From Candidatus Roseilinea sp. NK_OTU-006 (GTDB lineage: Bacteria; Chloroflexota; Anaerolineae; J036; Brachytrichaceae), in assembly GCF_012931985.1 (NCBI RefSeq), contig NZ_JAAFGM010000009.1:1-64000 (forward strand): a stretch of DNA of 64,000 bases. The letters run 5' to 3'. Made by a program: the position numbers and the translations under genes. This document shows, in pieces, positions 54,535 through 63,196 of this stretch. Numbering within the stretch: the first letter of the stretch is position 1; every line of letters begins with the position of its first letter. Under the pieces are notes generated by a model. It saw only the letters and a program-made list of their open reading frames with translations, was not told the DNA's origin and did no database searches.

Positions 54535-55784
54535 TCGTCAGCGCAGACAGCTTCTATCAGCGGGGCAATGTGCTCGGCGCACACATGCGCCCATGTAAAC
54601 TGACGGCGTGTGCGGCTGGCATGTTGGAAGGCAGCATCGTTGCGCAGTCGTTCGGTGATTGCGTCGGCAAGTAGACCGGGGGCGGCGTCGGGCGAGAAGT
54701 AGTAAGCGTAGTCGCCCCCCAGGTCGCGCAGTGGAGCGAGATCACTGCAGAAGATCGGCAAACGACTGATCGCTGCTTCCAACATGGGTAGCCCGAATCC
54801 CTCTTCGCGACTGGGCAAGAACAGCGCATCGGCCAGCCGGTAGAGGTCGGTGATGAGCTCGTCCGGTAAAAAGTGATCGTACATTTCGGCCAGGAAATAA
54901 GCATTGTCCTCAAGTGCCAGCGCAGCGCGGCGTTGTTTGAGCAGGGCAAAGTAGTCGGCGTTCTTGGCGTTGTGCGGGCCGAGTGGGCCGGTGATGATGA
55001 GGATGGGACGGCGGAAGGAGCGCCTCAGCTCGGCCAACACCTCTAGCGCCAATTCGATGTTCTTACGCGGCGTCACCCGCACCGGTAGCAGGAGGATGAG
55101 ATCGGCTTGGGTGAGTCGTATGCGCTCCGCAAGGACGCGCGTGCGCGCTTCCAGTTTGTGGAAGCGCGCGAGGTCGAGGCCGTTCGGGATCACGCTGACC
55201 GTCGCTGCGGCAATTCCCGTTAAGCTGGCCAGCTCCTTGCGCCGCAGCTCTGAGATCGCCACGTGTCGGACGTTGCGCCAGGCAGTCCGCAGCAGGTTCC
55301 AGGGATAGCCATCGTGTAGTTCTGCACGATAGCGCGGCGTGGCCCAGGCGAGGTCGTGATGCCATAGGATCAGGCGTGGGCGGGCCAGGGCATCATCAGA
55401 CGCGAAAAGGTCGTGCAGCGCAGCGGTGAGGGCGAGGTTTTTGTGGAGCGAACCAACGTTATGGGCGATGACTACGTCCAGATCAGCCAAGACGCGCGCC
55501 AGCGCCTCCTTGATGGTGAGGCGCAGCCTCTCAAACGCCTCGGTCACCTGGCCGCAGTCCAATTGTGCTTTCACGTGAAGCACCTGAGGGTGGCGCGAAT
55601 CGGCCAGCGGGAAGGGGACGAAGCACACCTGGGGATCGGTTTGTGCGCCGCGCGCGGCGATGATGCGCACCGCATGCCCGAGGGCGCCCAGGCAGCGCGC
55701 TTGGTGCGCGATCACGCTTTCCACGCCGCCTACCACGGGTGGCGCGGTGTAATGCAACAGGGCAATGCGTCGGGAAACAGGCAT
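54531..55784 (-). CDS. GT4-family glycosyltransferase
   Basis: A 417-residue GT-B enzyme. N-terminal RIALLHYTAPPVVGGVESVIAHQA has the acceptor-loop Gly-Gly. The nucleotide-sugar half has ILLLPVRVTPRKNIELALEVLAEL, DLYRLADALFLPSREEGFGLPMLEA (EX7E). It overlaps the start of gpgS by 4 bases, so it belongs to the same operon. It may extend or decorate a glucosylglycerate-based product, or act on a different glucan. The acceptor is unknown. Confidence 0.88.
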   Translation of the reverse strand: MPVSRRIALLHYTAPPVVGGVESVIAHQARCLGALGHAVRIIAARGAQTDPQVCFVPFPLADSRHPQVLHVKAQLDCGQVTEAFERLRLTIKEALARVLADLDVVIAHNVGSLHKNLALTAALHDLFASDDALARPRLILWHHDLAWATPRYRAELHDGYPWNLLRTAWRNVRHVAISELRRKELASLTGIAAATVSVIPNGLDLARFHKLEARTRVLAERIRLTQADLILLLPVRVTPRKNIELALEVLAELRRSFRRPILIITGPLGPHNAKNADYFALLKQRRAALALEDNAYFLAEMYDHFLPDELITDLYRLADALFLPSREEGFGLPMLEAAISRLPIFCSDLAPLRDLGGDYAYYFSPDAAPGLLADAITERLRNDAAFQHASRTRRQFTWAHVCAEHIAPLIEAVCADE

Positions 55785-55887
55785 ATGGAGCGCGAAAGCC
55801 GTTTGGCAATGTTAGCATGGTTACATGCGCCGAAGGGAAGCGCTCTGCGCGTGCGTCAATGCGCGGTAGCGCCATGTGACTCGCTGC

Positions 55888-57219
55888 TCAGGACTGATAG
55901 CCGAAGCAGTCGGCCAACAGCGCCGCCAAGCGCAGGCGTAGCACTGAGAATGAGAAGTAGCGCTGTCCTAGCCGGTAGTTGTGCTCGGCCCAGGATTCGA
56001 CCAGCGCGTCATCGAACAGCACCTGGCGCACCTGATGCAGCGTGGCTTCGGAGATGAAGCCGTCGAATTCGATCACCTTGAACCCTTTCGGCTTGATGTC
56101 CACTTCGTAGATGGAGTAGTTGTTCACGACGACGGGGCGGCGGTAGTACAGTGCTTCCAGGAAGGCGTTTCCGAATCCCTCAAAGGTGGATGGGTAGGTG
56201 ACCAAGTCGGCCTGAGGGTACAGGTCGGCCAAGGCGTAGATTTTGCGGCCGTCGGGGGTGGTGCCGCGATGTTCGGCGATGATGTCGGCCTCGAAGCAAA
56301 CGGATACGCCTAGCAGATTGGCATACTCTCGCACGCGTCGCTCGTATTCCGTGCCTTCGTCGCCGGCGGCATGCGAGATCACCAGCTTGGCCGGCAGACC
56401 CAGCCGTCGCGTCAGCTCGATGGCATGTTCGATGCCTTTGCGCTGGATTACGCGGGTGGGTTGTAAGAAAAAGTATTCAGCGTCGCACAGGCCCAGATCG
56501 GCTCGCAGCGTGCTGGTGTAGCCGTCCGTGGGGGCCGGTGGATGGTCAAAGTCCATCACGTTGGGGACAATGCGAGCGGTCACGCCCACGCGCCGGGCCA
56601 GCTCGCCGGCTTGGATCGAGTTGATCACCACATGACGGATGGAGGGGAGGCGAGGCGGAAAGGCAGCTGCGATATAGTCCTGCACGCAGTTCACCATGAA
56701 GCGCTGGCGTTCCCAGGCAAAGTCGTGATGGTGGGCAATGGTGGGGAAGCCGGTCTCAGCGATCAGCTCGGTGATCGCCAGGCCCAGCGGCACATTCAGC
56801 GGGATGGTGAGAGCATTCTCGACGATGAGCAACTCCAGCGCGAAGTCCCGCACAAAGTGGTAAAGCCGTTGCTTGAAATACTCCTTCAATTCCTGAATGC
56901 GCCGCGACAGGGCGGGCGGGCGCGTATAAATGGAGAAGTGGTCCTGGAACAACGGACCGATCTCTTCCCTGGATTGGCTTGCCCAATCGCTTTGAAACGC
57001 GACGTGGTTGATCTCGTCAATGATGGGGTGGCGGTAAAACGCCTCAGGCACGATGTGGCTACGCGCGGCGGGCCGATCGCATTGGCCGGCAAAGTAGTAA
57101 CACGTGTGGCCCATCGCTTCCAGCACGTGGGCCCACTTGCTCGTTTCCAGCGAGACGCCGTCGGTGCCGGCGAAACGTGTGGAGATGAAGCCAATGCGAT
57201 ATGCGCGGGCGGAAGACAT
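55888..57219 (-). CDS. GT4-family glycosyltransferase
   Basis: A 443-residue GT-B enzyme. It has YRIGFISTRFAGTDGVSLETSKWAHVLEAMG at the start in pieces, FLQPTRVIQRKGIEHAIEL, and LVTYPSTFEGFGNAFLEALYYRRPVVV (EX7E). The frame can start at a TTG (57255) that overlaps the GH13 gene stop, but ATG 57219 fits better. It is clearly different in sequence from the other GT4 in the cluster, so the two probably make different linkages. Confidence 0.88.
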   Translation of the reverse strand: MSSARAYRIGFISTRFAGTDGVSLETSKWAHVLEAMGHTCYYFAGQCDRPAARSHIVPEAFYRHPIIDEINHVAFQSDWASQSREEIGPLFQDHFSIYTRPPALSRRIQELKEYFKQRLYHFVRDFALELLIVENALTIPLNVPLGLAITELIAETGFPTIAHHHDFAWERQRFMVNCVQDYIAAAFPPRLPSIRHVVINSIQAGELARRVGVTARIVPNVMDFDHPPAPTDGYTSTLRADLGLCDAEYFFLQPTRVIQRKGIEHAIELTRRLGLPAKLVISHAAGDEGTEYERRVREYANLLGVSVCFEADIIAEHRGTTPDGRKIYALADLYPQADLVTYPSTFEGFGNAFLEALYYRRPVVVNNYSIYEVDIKPKGFKVIEFDGFISEATLHQVRQVLFDDALVESWAEHNYRLGQRYFSFSVLRLRLAALLADCFGYQS

Positions 57220-57251
57220 GGCTGCTTTGTGCGTGGGATAGGCAAGGCGCT

Positions 57252-58985
57252 TCAAGGGACAGACAACCAGCGCGCCTCATACGGTTCAAGCTCAAGGGAT
57301 GGGCCGTGCACGTTTAGCCGTGCGCCGCTCAAGAGATCGCGCACGGCGTTGTTGGTGCCCAGCAGCGCCCGCCACGGAAGTTGAACGAGTTGATCTTCCG
57401 CCGACACATTGACCAGACATAGCGCCCGGGCCCGGTCGTCGGGTGCGATGCGCAACAGGGCGAATACGGATGGCACGCATGAGACGATGCGTTGTTCCCC
57501 GCAGGGGTGAAAGGCCGGGTGGCCGGCGCGCGCGCGCAACAGATGGGTCAGGCGGGTGAAGAGGCGCGTGCGGCGTGATGTCGGCTCGGCCAGGGCGTGT
57601 TCCAATTCAGCACGATCGAGCTTTTGTCGGTTGATGGCGCGGCGATGGCCGAGCTGCCGTACTCCTTCCGGCCAGCCGCGTGACCCAAACAAGCTGTGGA
57701 AGTAAAGCGCCGGCATCCCTTGCATGGCCATCAGGATAGCATGGGCAGCAATAAAGCGGTCCATCGTCTCTGCCTCGCTGCGCGCCCCGAAGCTGAGCGC
57801 ATCAAAGTAATTCACATTCATCTCGTAGGGGCGGTGGGCGCCGTCGGGGGTGTGACTTTCGCTGATCAACCCGCCCACGTCCAGGGTGCGCGTCACCAAG
57901 GCATGGATCTCACGGCCGCTGAGGATGCCGCGCACCGGGTTCAGCCCAATGCCGTCGTGGGAGGCCAGGAAGTTGAGGAAGGTGACGTGTTTGGACGGCA
58001 AGGACAACGCGCTTGCCCACTGCGTCAGCGCGCGGGCATCTCCGGTTTGTAAGGTGTGCAGCACTAACGGTGGCAGAGCAAAGTTGTAGACGAGCTGCGC
58101 CTCATTGAAGCCGTCGCCGAAATAGGTGATGTTGTCGTGGTGCGGCACGTTGGTCTCGGTGACAAGCCGGACATGTGGTGCCACAGCATCCAGCGCAGCG
58201 CGGAAAATTTGTATCACGCGGTGGGTGTTCGGCAGGTAGATGCAAGGTGTGCCGATCTCCTTCCACAGATAGGCGACAGCATCGAGGCGGATGAAATCTG
58301 CACCGCGCGCGGCGTAGAACAACAGCACGTCCACCATTTCGGCCAACACATGCGGGTTGGCGTAGTTTAGGTCTATTTGGTCAGCGCTGAACGTAGTCCA
58401 CACAGTGCGCCGCCCGTGCAGGGCATCAAAGGGGGTTAATAGCGGCAAGGCGCGTGGACGCACCACGCTCGACAAGTCGGGGCGATCCGTGACGGTGATG
58501 AAGTAGTCCTGGTATTGGGCCTCACCACGCAGGTAGCCCTGAAACCAAGCGCTCTGCGCTGAGACGTGGTTGATGACGGCATCAAACATCAAGCGGAACG
58601 ACTCGCCCAGGCGCGCGATGTCCGCCCAGCTCCCCAGCGCGGGATTGACCGCGCGATAGTCCACCACGGCGAATCCGTCATCCGAGGTGTAGGGATAAAA
58701 CGGCAGGAGATGAATGGTGCTGATCGCGCCAGTGAGGTGACGCGCGCAAAAGTCGGCCAGCGTCTGAAGCGGAGGCTGGCCCGGCGCGCGCACTTGATCC
58801 CCATAGGTGATCAGCATGGCGTCGCGCTGTGTGAGTTCAGCAGAATGTTTTGGCGTCAGCGGGGGATGCGCAGCGATGACCTGCTGGAGGCGCGCGTATG
58901 CTGCTGCACCAAGCACATCGCCGTAGATGGCGCGGCACAGGGCGCTGATCTTACTCAGCGCGGTTGTCCGGTCGGGTGGGGCCAT
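57252..58985 (-). CDS. GH13 subfamily-18-like phosphorylase (sucrose/glucosylglycerate phosphorylase type)
   Basis: A 577-residue alpha-amylase-family protein. The four conserved regions are visible: MFDAVINHVSAQ (I), ADFIRLDAVAYLWK with the nucleophile Asp (II), LVTETNVPHHDNITYFGDG with the acid/base Glu (III), and NFLASHDGIGLNP (IV). The RLDAVAYLWKE and ETNVPHxxNIxYFGDG forms mark subfamily 18, which includes sucrose phosphorylase and glucosylglycerate phosphorylase. Being beside gpgS favours the latter. The frame is open upstream through signal peptidase remains to 59204; ATG 58985 is chosen because the catalytic fold begins after it. Confidence 0.85.
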   Translation of the reverse strand: MAPPDRTTALSKISALCRAIYGDVLGAAAYARLQQVIAAHPPLTPKHSAELTQRDAMLITYGDQVRAPGQPPLQTLADFCARHLTGAISTIHLLPFYPYTSDDGFAVVDYRAVNPALGSWADIARLGESFRLMFDAVINHVSAQSAWFQGYLRGEAQYQDYFITVTDRPDLSSVVRPRALPLLTPFDALHGRRTVWTTFSADQIDLNYANPHVLAEMVDVLLFYAARGADFIRLDAVAYLWKEIGTPCIYLPNTHRVIQIFRAALDAVAPHVRLVTETNVPHHDNITYFGDGFNEAQLVYNFALPPLVLHTLQTGDARALTQWASALSLPSKHVTFLNFLASHDGIGLNPVRGILSGREIHALVTRTLDVGGLISESHTPDGAHRPYEMNVNYFDALSFGARSEAETMDRFIAAHAILMAMQGMPALYFHSLFGSRGWPEGVRQLGHRRAINRQKLDRAELEHALAEPTSRRTRLFTRLTHLLRARAGHPAFHPCGEQRIVSCVPSVFALLRIAPDDRARALCLVNVSAEDQLVQLPWRALLGTNNAVRDLLSGARLNVHGPSLELEPYEARWLSVP

Positions 58986-59099
58986 CGGAATTGCGTCCTG
59001 GCGCGCACGCGCATACGATGCATCCACTGTAGGCGTGCTTGGTGTGGCGTGCGACGGTTCACTACAGGTGGGCTGGGCGTGCGCTATAGCGGCGGCAGA

Positions 59100-59518
59100 T
59101 TGTGGCGGCCAATAGATGATCCAAGTGCGGCCCATCAGCTGGGCGCGCGTGAATTCGCCCAGCGCTCGGTTGTCGGCGAGGAGCGATCCGGGCCGACGCG
59201 ACATTGGGCGACGGTCGTGACCTCAAGGTTCATGCGCTCACGCCCCTCAGGCAGGTCAGGCTCGACCAGCAGCCGGCCGTTAATGGTTACCTGCGCTCCG
59301 CGGAAGTCGAGCACATCGCCGGGTAGGCCGATCATGCGATGAAAGGTGATGCGCCTCGGGTTAGTTGCGCTGGGCGCAGCAACAAAGAAGCGGTGATAGA
59401 GCCATACCCCTCTGCCGGCTGCAATCAATAACAACTCGAGGAGGTCGCGCCACAGCGCTTGGTTGCGCCGGACCTGGGCCGGCAGAAAGAGGATGGAACT
59501 GGGCTTTTCCCATCGCAA
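59100..59518 (-). pseudogene. Decayed signal peptidase I (lepB-like)
   Basis: One frame gives RITFHRMIGLPGDVLDFRG and VTINGRLLVEPDLPEG, which is the Lys/Arg-x-GxPGD and NG region of type I signal peptidases. A second frame then gives LLADNRALGEFTRAQLMGR and TWIIYWPPQ, the GDNRxxSxDSR box and C-terminus. A frameshift near 59200 separates them. The segment that should hold the catalytic Ser (SMxPT) is missing before ATNPRR, and the DNR box is degraded. It is therefore inactive. The second frame continues without stop into the GH13 gene. Confidence 0.8.
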
Positions 59519-59525
59519 TCATGGA

Positions 59526-61040
59526 TTATCCTCGCGGTGCGCTGGTGGGCTGGGGTGAACCTGGCCGAGGCGCATCCGTGCGATGAACGTCGCAGCACAG
59601 GGTGAACGTCGTGCCGCGATCGGGCCGGCTTTCCACGTTGATTCGGACGCGGTTGACCTGCGCCAGTTCATGCACCAGCGCCAAGCCCAACCCGCTGCCG
59701 GCGCGCCGGTGGCGATCGCGTGCGCCGCGTTGAAAGCGCTCGAACAGGCGTGCCTGCACGTCGGGCGGCAAGCTGGGGCCGTTGTCCCACACCTGCACGC
59801 ACACCTGGCCGTCTTTGGCCTCGGCCCGCACGCCAATGCGTCGGCCGGCCGGCGTGTATTTACAGGCGTTGTCCAATAAGTTCCACACCATCACGCGCAT
59901 CTGCTCGGCGTTGGCCAGCACCGGCGGAAGGTGCGGGGGCACGTCTACCTCGACCGTGACGTTGGCCGTGTGCGCCAGGGGTTGCACCTGTTCGGCCAAA
60001 TCATAGAGCATGGGCGCAAGGTCTAGCGGCGCCAGCGGCGGATGATTGCCCTCGTCCAATGCAGAGAGCATCAACAATTGATCAATCGTGCGGTGCAGTT
60101 GATCAAGCGAGCGCAACACTGCATCCAGAAATTGCGGCGTCTCGTCCGGCGTTAAGCGCTGCGCTTGCATCATCTCCAGCCGCAGGCGCATTGCGGCGAG
60201 CGGCGAGCGCAATTCGTGGGCGGCGTTGGCGACGAACTGCTTTTGCCGGTTGATCATCCGTTCCAGTCGCTCGGACATGCTGTTGAAGACCTCGACGAGC
60301 TTGGCGACTTCCTGCGGCCCGCTGATGGCAGCCTGTTGGTGCAATTCGCCGTGCGCCATGGACTGCGCTGCTCGAGTCAAGTCGGTCAGTGGCTGCGCCA
60401 TGCGCCGGGCAGTGATGACGGCGATCCCGCCGGCGATCAACGTGATAAGCAGCCACACACCGCCCAACATGCTCCAAGACGCATAGATCCGCTCGCGCAC
60501 GGGTTGCATGGGCGCCGAAAGTTGGATGTAAGCAATCGACTCTTTGTTAGCGTCCAGCACCGGCGCTGCTGTGAATACGCGTTCGGCGTTGCTGATAGAG
60601 TCCCAGCGAATGTCATGTTCCTCGCGGCGGTTGCGAGCGGCTACGAGTTCGATGTGCTGATCCTCTTTGCCGATCGGCACTTTCGGATCGGTGCTCGCCA
60701 GCACGAATAGCTCATCGTCCAGCACGGTGATCCGCGTCTCTGGGTTCTCGCGGTGCAGAACCAACTCCTCGCGCAGCATTTCAGACGAAAGATAGCCGTT
60801 CAGCGTCGCCTCGATTTGATCATGGAGCACGATGGCCAGCAGGTGGTTCTGTATCTCCAGGTCATGCTCGGTGCTTTCGATAATTTCAACCTGACTGCGA
60901 TACGCCGACCAGATCACCAACCCGCCCAGTCCAAAGAACACGATGAGCCAATGGGTGAGGATGAGTTGGGCGCGCAGCGTCAAACGTCGCTTGCTGGGTT
61001 TAGCGATCGCTTGGGCGCTTGAAGCGGTAGCCGTAGCCAT
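59526..61040 (-). CDS. Membrane sensor histidine kinase
   Basis: About 504 residues. Two membrane helices (about 28-47 and about 185-205) flank an extracytoplasmic sensor domain. A HAMP segment (RRMAQPLTDLTRAAQSMAHGE) precedes HisKA with VANAAHELRSPLAAMRLRLE (phosphorylated His). The ATPase domain has N-box NLLDNACKYTPAG, G1 VWDNGPSLPP and G2 GSGLGLALVHEL. It overlaps the response regulator gene by 41 bases from ATG 61040; a later TTG is a possible start. It partners with the adjacent regulator. The genes downstream on the same strand are the glucosylglycerate-type cluster. Confidence 0.9.
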   Translation of the reverse strand: MATATASSAQAIAKPSKRRLTLRAQLILTHWLIVFFGLGGLVIWSAYRSQVEIIESTEHDLEIQNHLLAIVLHDQIEATLNGYLSSEMLREELVLHRENPETRITVLDDELFVLASTDPKVPIGKEDQHIELVAARNRREEHDIRWDSISNAERVFTAAPVLDANKESIAYIQLSAPMQPVRERIYASWSMLGGVWLLITLIAGGIAVITARRMAQPLTDLTRAAQSMAHGELHQQAAISGPQEVAKLVEVFNSMSERLERMINRQKQFVANAAHELRSPLAAMRLRLEMMQAQRLTPDETPQFLDAVLRSLDQLHRTIDQLLMLSALDEGNHPPLAPLDLAPMLYDLAEQVQPLAHTANVTVEVDVPPHLPPVLANAEQMRVMVWNLLDNACKYTPAGRRIGVRAEAKDGQVCVQVWDNGPSLPPDVQARLFERFQRGARDRHRRAGSGLGLALVHELAQVNRVRINVESRPDRGTTFTLCCDVHRTDAPRPGSPQPTSAPRG

Positions 61041-61740
61041 AGACGGTCTCCAGATAGCACGGGTTGGCTGGATCAGCCTCGAACTTTTCGCGCAACCAGC
61101 GGATATAGACATCGAGCACGCGCGGATTGCCCACCCACGTCTCACCCCACACCCGGTCCAGTAGTTCTTGGCGCGAGAGCGCCTGGCCGGCATGTTGCAT
61201 GAGCGCCAGCAACAGGTCGAATTCGCGCTGACTGAGTTTGACCGGTTGTCCGCGCAGTGATGCTTGGCGGGCCTGGATGTCTAGGGTGATGTCGCCGATG
61301 GAGAGCACCGACGGCGTCTCGGTTGGTTGCCTGCCGATGCGCCGAAGCTGTACCTGGATGCGCGCCACCAGCTCGCGGAAGCTGAACGGTTTAACGATGT
61401 AATCGTCGGCGCCGATCTCCAGGCCCATCACGCGTTCCATCTCTTGCCCGCGCGCCGTCAACATGATGATGGGTAGGGCGGGGTCGCGCGCGCGCAGCCT
61501 GCGGCAGATTTCATAGCCGTCCATGTCGGGCAGCATGATGTCCAGCAACACCAGGTCGGGGCGCTGTTGGCCGATTTGCTCCAACCCCTCTGCTCCATTA
61601 CTGGCGTGCATGACTTGAAAGCCTTCTTTCGCTAGGCCAAACATAAGCGGCTCGGCAATCGTGGGGTCGTCCTCGATGATCTGCAACAGCGGCGAGCGCA
61701 GTTGCGTGTATCTTTCGGATGCACCATGTTCGGGTGTCAT
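61000..61740 (-). CDS. OmpR-family response regulator
   Basis: A 246-residue regulator. The receiver domain has LQIIEDDPTI (acidic pair), LVLLDIMLPDMDGYE with the phosphoacceptor Asp, IIMLTARGQE (Thr) and IVKPFSFREL (Lys). The C-terminal winged helix has LSQREFDLLLALMQHAGQALSRQEL and RVLDVYIRWLREKFE ... YLETVYGYGYRF. TAGGAT lies 7 bases before the ATG with no ribosome binding site. It is likely to control the following genes, by position only. Confidence 0.95.
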   Translation of the reverse strand: MTPEHGASERYTQLRSPLLQIIEDDPTIAEPLMFGLAKEGFQVMHASNGAEGLEQIGQQRPDLVLLDIMLPDMDGYEICRRLRARDPALPIIMLTARGQEMERVMGLEIGADDYIVKPFSFRELVARIQVQLRRIGRQPTETPSVLSIGDITLDIQARQASLRGQPVKLSQREFDLLLALMQHAGQALSRQELLDRVWGETWVGNPRVLDVYIRWLREKFEADPANPCYLETVYGYGYRFKRPSDR

Positions 61741-61747
61741 GGTCAGA

Positions 61748-61753
61748 ATCCTA
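61748..61753 (-). promoter_or_regulatory. -10-like box before the response regulator
   Basis: TAGGAT on the minus strand, 7 bases upstream of the ATG, which suggests a leaderless transcript. Confidence 0.45.
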
Positions 61754-61832
61754 CATCTGGCCGCGATGCAACAGCGTCAGGCCTGTGCCGCACTCGATCG
61801 GAGGCTGCGATGTTCATCGAGTGTCTCATGCA

Positions 61833-61870
61833 AGCAGAGTGGGTAGCCTGATCGGGCTACCCACTCTGCT
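61833..61870 (-). terminator. 16-bp perfect hairpin downstream of the DUF5666 gene
   Basis: AGCAGAGTGGGTAGCC (61833-61848) is fully complementary to GGCTACCCACTCTGCT (61855-61870), with a 6-base loop. It lies 25 bases past the stop of the DUF5666 gene. No T-run follows on either strand, so it may act as an RNA 3' stabiliser or a Rho-independent-like stop of uncertain strength. Confidence 0.65.
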
Positions 61871-61894
61871 GGGTGATCTCGCTGGGAATATTGC

Positions 61895-62425
61895 TTATCG
61901 CTTGCCGTCAATCTTTGTGGCGTTCACCGAACCGTCGGCTTGCTGGTAGCCCTTCACTTCGACGATGGAGCCGACGCTGATGGGGCCGTACTTCTGCTTG
62001 ATCATGGTGCCGGGGCCGACGTTGACGGTGCGGCCATCTACCACCCATGCGCCGTATAGGCCGGCAGGCAAATTCTGCACTACGCCGTAGAACTTCACAT
62101 AGTAGCCAGGCCCGCCGCCGTTGCCGCGCTTGCCGTCAATCTTTGTGGCGTTCACTGAGCCGTCTGGCTGTAACCAGCCTTTCACTCCTACGTAGGACCC
62201 TACCCCTATGGGGCCGTACTTCTGCTTGATCGCGGCGCCGGGGCCGACGTTGACGGTGCGGCCATCCACTACCCATGCGCCGTATAGGCCGGCCGGCAGG
62301 CTCTGCACGGTGCCGTAGAACTTGAAGTTGCCGTCATTGGGCTTGGCGAAAGCCGGTTGCAAGGCGATCAGTGCTAGCGCGAAAGCCGCGATACCGGCGA
62401 CACATGCTTTGATAAAGCGATTCAT
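61895..62425 (-). CDS. Secreted DUF5666-like protein with an internal duplication
   Basis: A 176-residue protein. A signal peptide (residues 1-27, ending AFA) precedes two nearly identical repeats of about 65 residues. Each runs FYGTVQSLPAGLYGAWVVDG-RTVNVGPG to DGSVNATKIDGKR, with a GNGGGPG linker. Such domains are small beta barrels found in exported proteins; their ligand is unknown. GGAGG lies before the ATG. The DNA of the two repeats is also very similar, so the duplication is recent. Confidence 0.85.
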   Translation of the reverse strand: MNRFIKACVAGIAAFALALIALQPAFAKPNDGNFKFYGTVQSLPAGLYGAWVVDGRTVNVGPGAAIKQKYGPIGVGSYVGVKGWLQPDGSVNATKIDGKRGNGGGPGYYVKFYGVVQNLPAGLYGAWVVDGRTVNVGPGTMIKQKYGPISVGSIVEVKGYQQADGSVNATKIDGKR

Positions 62426-62779
62426 CTGTTATCCTCCATCAGTGTAATGTTGGTTAAGCCAAATGAAGATAACGGAAGGTGGGGAGGAAGTGGTGAGGCC
62501 GGCGTAAACAGGTTTTAAAAAGTTGGTTAAAGCTCTAGAGGCAGAGGGCAGCCGGAACCGTGCGTTTGGGTTACCATAACATCGCACGTCATCGCGAGGA
62601 ATGCGCTATAGGAAAGCCGAGCGGCATTCTGCTTCATCCAAGGGGAATTCTGCAGAGCAGACGCCGGCTGGAGGATTACGCGCTGTTCATAGCGCGTAAA
62701 GATGCGCACGGCGGCGAGTCCTGGACTGCGTGGCAGGATGATGTGGCCTGACCATTGGCAATGCGGATGCGGCCGTTTG
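62426..62779. other. Intergenic region with a direct repeat and a possible interspersed repeat
   Basis: GTTGGTTAA occurs at 62449-62457 and 62522-62530, 73 bases apart (about seven helix turns), upstream of the DUF5666 gene. At about 62581-62600 the phrase CGCACGTCATCGCGAGGAAT resembles a common dispersed repeat of bacterial genomes. No gene was recognised. Confidence 0.4.
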
Positions 62780-63169
62780 CGGCGCGGCCTGCTGACCTAC
62801 GGGCTGCGCATGGCGCGGCACAATGCCAATGCCCTGGCCGTGGGGCGATTCCTCGAAGTGCACCCCGCGGTGAGCAAGGTGTATCACTCCGGCCTCAGGT
62901 GGCGTCCGCAGGGCGCTGGCGAAGCGGCAAATGCCCGGCGGCTTCGGCGGGATGATCGCCTGCGGGGTAAAGGGCGGCTACGATGCGGCCTATCGCGTCA
63001 TCGGGCGGACGAAGCTCTGTATCCTCGCCATTAGCCTGGGCGGTGTAGAGACGCAGCAGACCGACGAGCGCATGCTCAAGCCGGCATCGCACCCGGGCTG
63101 ATCCGGCTGCCGGTCGGCTGCGAGGGCGCCGATGACATCATCGCCGATCTGGCGCAAGCGCTTGCATAG
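62780..63169 (+). pseudogene. Frameshifted Cys/Met-metabolism PLP enzyme remnant
   Basis: Three frames in order give pieces of one protein. First comes LLTYGLRMARHNANALAVG and EVHPAVSKVYHSGL. Then comes LAKRQMPGGFGGMIACGVKG and LAISLGGVETQQTDERMLK. Last is APGLIRLPVGCEGADDIIAD-LAQALA, with a stop at 63167-63169. These are the C-terminal half of cystathionine gamma-synthase or methionine gamma-lyase-type enzymes. At least two frameshifts and the missing N-terminal half, with its PLP Lys, make it inactive. Confidence 0.85.
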
Positions 63170-63196
63170 CGGTGCGACCTTCGGTAGTCGCTCACG

